A stretch of 64,000 nucleotides of DNA. Origin: Dipteris shenzhenensis. Lineage: Eukaryota; Polypodiophyta; Polypodiopsida; Gleicheniales. Each line of letters begins with the position of its first letter. The stretch's first letter is position 1. The position numbers and the translations under genes were made by a program. Below are positions 59,309-64,000 of this stretch, one piece after another. Under the pieces are notes generated by a model. The model was not told the DNA's origin, ran no database searches, and saw only the letters and a list, made by a program, of their open reading frames with translations. Where the stretch lies: NCBI GenBank assembly GCA_047967505.1, contig CM106540.1. One strand, 5' to 3'.

Positions 59309-62261
59309 TCAGATCTCACTGGGAGAGTGAACTCTCAACACCATGTGCTCTTGTGCTAAGTCCATAGCACCCGAACTATCACTGTGCAGAGAAAATGTCT
59401 CTGTACCACCTGTGACCATAAGCACATAACCTATAATAGACCTCTGTTGGTCTACCCAACCTGCATCACCTGCATGCTGCTCTTGGAAGCATAAGGACCT
59501 GATGTTCACAACTGCTTCCCTACTACCAAGATCTACCATAATCATGCTACCAACTCCCACTGCAACAGAAGCAAGAACCGGAAGTGTAGCCCCAATGGCA
59601 AACATATGAGAACCAAGTCTCAACACAGTCATGGATGCATGAAGTACTATGGCTGCCATATCAACCATAACTTGCTGCTCAACTGATCTGTGATCGTCAA
59701 ACCTGCTATGTTTCAAGTATGGAGCCAATACAAGAAATGGAGTACTCAATAACTTCCTCCTCTCCATGCTGAAACAACCAAGTATCTTACAAACATCATC
59801 AAGACCATGCAGATCCCACTGCAAAGCATCCTTGTCCATAAGGAACCATATGGCAAGTAGCCTCAGAAGGATAGCAACCTCCTGAATGCTGAGACCATAA
59901 CGTGTCTCACTGCGCATCACATCCTGAGCTCTCATAACGGTATCAAACCTATGAAGCCAAGCTCGAGGGGATTTGCTTCTGGCCATGGAGGCACTTACGA
60001 AGCAAACATATCAATGATTCCTGCCCATGCGCAATATGACCCAAGTCAATAACTGCAGAAACCACATCTGTCCTAGCATAACCAGCCAATGGATCATACC
60101 GGGCATCATTAGCCAAGGTATCCTCCTCACCATGCATAGCCTCATCCTCATCTGCAAGAGGCACTCCGCATCCTGGGAGTAAACTGTAACTGTCCATAGA
60201 AGATGCATCAACAATCTCCATAGGAGTATAAAACTGTGGAATACTCATCTAATTGTCTCTGACCAAAATCAGGAAGTAATCATGGCTGTCCCAACTTTAT
60301 AACCTGCTCACCGTGGGAAAAACCTCCCACTCCAAGGGATATGGGCTGCCCCTGTAAAGAATTCGGAGGTATCAGTGCACTTACACCCTCTTGGAATACC
60401 ACTCTCCTGCTATCCATAGTCCTGGGCTGTCTAAACATAGCATCCTCTCTGAAATAGACATTATGGCTGTGTATCAATTCTCTAGTCGAAGAATCCCATA
60501 ACCTGTAGTCCTTACTGGACTCACTATATCCAAGAAAGATACACCTCCTCGATCAGGAACCATGAGCATAAGCCTCGCAGACAAACACACGTAAATGCTC
60601 ATAACATGGTGCCCTGCTTGTCAAGAAGTCAAATGGCACTCTACCATTCAGAGATCTCCTGGGTGACTTGTTAAGCAAGTATGCAGCTGTCTTACATGCC
60701 TCAGCCCAATAGCATTCGGTAAGACTTGCATACCATAGCATGCTACCAATCTTGTCCAATAGAATCCGATTTATGCCTTTTGCCAAGGCATCGTGAGCAG
60801 AAAGATGAGGAGTGGTCAACACCCTCCTGATATCAAGTGTATCACATAGATGCTGAAATCTAGAAGAGATAAACTCTGCATTACCATTAGTCATCAAGCT
60901 CAATAGCTTCTTTCTTGACTGATTTTCAGCATTACCCAAGAAGCGCTGAAATGTATCATATACATCATGCTTCTGCCGAATCGGATAGACCCATATGTAC
61001 TTGAAACTGCACTATGAACCAACTGCAATGGCTCAAGATACCTCTCACTGACTGTCTTCCTCACAAAGGAGGATCCTAACTGCTGACCATCATCACAATC
61101 ATGACATAAAATTTGAGAGACATCCATAACAGGAATGCATCTCAATGTTGTAAGGGCTTCCATACCTGCAGTAGACATATGTCCAAGTCTGGCATACCAT
61201 AAACTAGCTGATGGCTGCTTACTAATCATAAGCATCTTATCCTGGACACCTGATACATGCAATGCATAAGAGAATCCAACCCGTGATCCCCTAGCCATAA
61301 CCAGATTGCCTCTAGTAATCTTCCATGCATGATCACCCAAAGAGACATGATAACCTGCCTCAACCAACTATCCAGTACTGATCTTGCTCGTAGTAAGTCC
61401 CGGTGTATGTCTAACCCTCTGTAGAACAAGAATAGAGCCACTAAGCATAACGAGGTGGATATCCCCATAACCATAGACATCCATAGAATGATCAATGCCC
61501 ATCAAACCACTCTCCACAATGCATTCCTGATATGCACTGAACCATGACCTATGAGGGGTCATACGACATGAAGCACATGGATCTAACATCCAATCACCAA
61601 GAATGGGTACATCAGTGGCCAAGAAGGAGGTGTCAGACATAGACAAAAGAATGCCTTCATCACTGCTACTATCAGTGGAAACCCTGGCATCCACGCCTTG
61701 AAGCTCAACATGCTTCTTCTCCTTCTTCCTGTCATTCTTAACCTTGCTCTTCTTCTTGTATTTTCTCATCCATTTCCAGCAATACTTTTTCATGTGGCCA
61801 TACTTTCCACAATAGAAACATCTAACACAAGTCTGAGAGCTAGACTTGCTCTTGGAATTCCCCCTTGAACATGACCTATTTCTACCAATTGATCGACCTT
61901 TGGAGTGCACATCAAGGCTGTATTTCAGCCCATCATGCTGTAACATAACACTATCATGGTCATACATCCGGCATATACAAGTATAGAACTCATATGCATG
62001 GCAGTCTACACCTTGTACACCATCATGTACCTGCAAGTAGACTGACTTCGAGAGTGATGACTGAATGATAGAGCATGCTTGCTCATCCATGTCATCCCAA
62101 TCACTCTGTTTAATGCTATTAAGCTTGAAACCTTTGCATTGAATGGGCTTATGCTGCCTCTTCTGCACTAACACATCATAAATCTGCTCTTTCCAATACT
62201 GAAAGTTTGATCCATCCAACCTCTCAATATCAAAGAGGGCACTACCAGCTGTAGATGCCAT
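59309..62261 (-). pseudogene. Copia element C: gag-pol, heavily diverged
   Basis: Minus strand from Met at 62259-62261 (MASTAGSALFDIERLDGSNF). Gag has YWKEQIYDVLVQKRQ and a zinc knuckle CFYCGKYGHMKKYC. The protease block reads WMLDPCASCRMTPHRSWF, where WxLDSGAS is expected, so the catalytic D-S/T-G is lost. Pre-integrase: LWYARLGHMSTAGMEAL. Integrase: GNAEFISSRFQHLCDTLDIR, ECYWAEACKTAAYLLNKSP. The RT fingers and palm are mostly missing: the linker runs into LICLLRKCLHGQKQ, and no YVDD box is present. The RNase H trace is GWVDQQRSIIGYVLMVTGG and SDSSGAMDLAQ. Frames stay open for long stretches (326, 225, 155 and 128 codons) despite broken catalytic motifs. It is non-autonomous or dead. Confidence 0.8.
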
Positions 62262-63380
62262 ATCTGTGGCACAATAGCTCACAACCAAAGAGTAGTATAG
62301 TGCAATAGGCAACCCAAATGACCAAAAAATATAGTGTTTCCAAACCAATCAGGTCTCCGAATAAACTGGCTGATCCAATGCTCAAAAGCACTCAGCCATA
62401 AAGAGGCATAAACAAGAATATATGCAGCCCAGTAACCTACCAATGCCTGGCAATCCAAGTAAGAAATGCACTAAACCAAATGAGCAATGCCTGCTCAACC
62501 AATGGCAATAGGAGCCCAGCTCAACTATCCATAAACATCAGTGCGGCATCCACCAATGCAAAGCCATAATGCATCGAAATGGCATTTACTGCAACACCAA
62601 TGCATCACCTCAAGTGTGCAATCCTTTGGCAACAAAATCAAGCATTCACCACTTGCCAAATGTGCCAAAGTGATTTGCCAAAATGCCAATAATGCCCTTG
62701 GACTGAAGTGAGATCCCAATCACTTTTTGTAATTTACTGTGAGTTCCCAATTCACTATTGTATAAGAGAAATTCCTACAACAATACCTCACAGCCACTTT
62801 GGGCAAGATAACACGCTGTCCTTGTTTTTCAACAACGATATCTTTTCACTGAAAGACCGAATGCCAAAGCTGTAAACAGTAAAGTTGTAGCTGGTAGAAA
62901 GATCTACAACTTGTCAGATAACCTCAAGAGCCAAATCCTTGTGGATTCTCAGATATTCTCACTTGAAAAACAGCTTCCTGCACATTGGTTACAAATAGAT
63001 AGTAGACTGCAACTTTTTGTGATTTTGCAGAGGCTGTAACTCCTGCAGCTTATACTGGATCAACTTGCTTCCAAAAGCAAAGTTGTATTATATTCTGTGA
63101 ACTACAACTTTTCAGTTTGGCATAAAGTGCAATTCCACACAAGGAAAGAGATATTCAGTCCTGAAAATGACTATTTTGTCATAAAAACAGCAACAGCAGC
63201 TTCCTTGAATGTTTGCTGCCCTTTACAGCACTCATCTGCTCAAGCAAAAAACAGCCCAAAAAATGGTCAAAATACATCCAGCAGATCACCCCGTATGTCA
63301 ACTGCAACACCAGCACAATGGCAAGTACAATGCCCAACCAAATCAGCCCCAAGAATGCTCATAGATCAGCAATAAAATTC
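62262..63380. other. Probable 5' region of element C; CCAATGC-rich stretch
   Basis: Between 62370 and 62700 the word (C)CAATGC recurs at least seven times at irregular spacing (for example 62374, 62449, 62486, 62552 and 62600). No canonical primer-binding site or 5' LTR was found. The remainder up to 63380 has no recognised gene. Confidence 0.35.
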
Positions 63381-63703
63381 TAGTGACGATTTTGCATCAA
63401 CAGGTAGTAAGGATGATTCTGTAACTTCCAATATCTCTACGCACAGGCATACGATGCAATTTCTGTGGTAACTTTTCACCGACCTATGGAACACTATAAA
63501 ATATTCTATCACTATAAAAAAAAACAGCTTCTGCGCCACAAGGGCAAATCTGCAAAACTGACGAAAGTGGTATTTAACCACATAGTCACTTTCTAGTGAA
63601 GATTTTGCATCAACAAGCAGTAAGGATGATTCTGTAACTCCCAATATCTCTGCACACAAGCATACGATGTAATTTCTGCGATAACTTTTCACCGACCTAC
63701 GGA
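63381..63703. repeat. 110-bp direct repeat, period 213
   Basis: The segment starting tagtgacgattttgcatcaa at 63381 recurs as tagtgaagattttgcatcaa at 63594, continuing through taaggatgattctgtaact to ttttcaccgacctac/tgga. About ten substitutions separate them. The minus-strand frame at 63366-63716 simply translates both copies. Confidence 0.93.
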
Positions 63704-64000
63704 GTAGTGGTCGCACAGCAAAAACAGGGCCTTTTTCTCAGTGCTTGCGGAGAACTTTCGCCTCAAAAAAGGGCCCCGAAATGGCCTCGTATCAGAAAAA
63801 TGAAGTCACCAAGGGCTCTGCCCTTCCCGCAGCATATATTGCCCTCTTGCCACACCACGAAGGGCGTCTCAATCTGAGACAATGCACTCTTGCACTTTCT
63901 AGCTGTGCTACCTGCGGAGATTTGCTCCCAAACTCGAAAAAGGAAAGCAACACTGGTCCTCTTACCAGGACACCGTGAAATTGGTTTGCTTTCTTGAGCT
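63704..64000. other. No recognised feature at the window end
   Basis: A 77-codon frame (63745-63978, +) has no family match. GC content is higher than in the neighbouring DNA. Confidence 0.35.

Overview
This window is nuclear DNA from a land plant with a large, repeat-rich genome. Dirigent proteins are a land-plant family. The COP1 exons are of plant type, and one gene has an intron of 8,065 bp. Copia, Gypsy, hAT-like and other transposon remnants, satellites and long CT/CA microsatellites fill the rest. A fern or gymnosperm would fit, but the sequence does not settle the species.

Three host genes can be supported, all on the + strand. (1) 3217-4545 holds the last three coding exons of COP1, the WD40 E3 ubiquitin ligase subunit of light signalling; its 5' exons lie outside the window. 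(2) 16658-17170 is a single-exon dirigent protein gene with a signal peptide and an upstream TATA box. (3) 40464-51654 is a six-exon gene for a 390-residue R3H-SUZ RNA-binding protein. All of its exon phases join cleanly, and its last intron carries a truncated Copia element in antisense orientation plus tandem repeats.

The rest is mobile and repetitive. 8.5-9.0 kb is a Gypsy reverse transcriptase remnant. 9.5-16 kb holds compound microsatellites and duplications. 17.5-18.8 kb is tandem repeat. 19.8-22.8 kb is a decayed DDE-like transposase gene of an unnamed eukaryotic family that keeps a GT-AG intron filled with a palindromic minisatellite. 24.6-30.9 kb carries the same GC-rich palindromic motif in several tandem repeats, a decayed coiled-coil frame and a 166-bp foldback. 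30.9-32.3 kb is a short internally deleted Copia element with two LTRs. 32.3-33.3 kb is a 182-bp satellite with a three-monomer higher-order period. 34.1-34.8 kb is an LTR with a primer-binding site next to a G-rich tract. 35.8-36.8 kb is tandem duplications. 52.7-55.7 kb has G-rich and pyrimidine-rich tracts around a hAT transposase remnant. 56.2 kb to past 62.3 kb is a nest of Copia elements on the minus strand, including a 317-bp solo LTR with a perfect 5-bp target duplication.

The points most worth checking are: an LTR promoter inside the R3H-SUZ intron with six RCCGAC (DRE/CRT-type) cores in 113 bp just upstream of its TATA box; the dispersed ACCAGCGCGGTGGT-like palindromes between 20.2 and 30.9 kb; the 115-bp perfect direct repeat flanking the intronic Copia fragment; the foldback at 30.2 kb; and a three-fold RMxAxALG motif in the R3H-SUZ protein tail.
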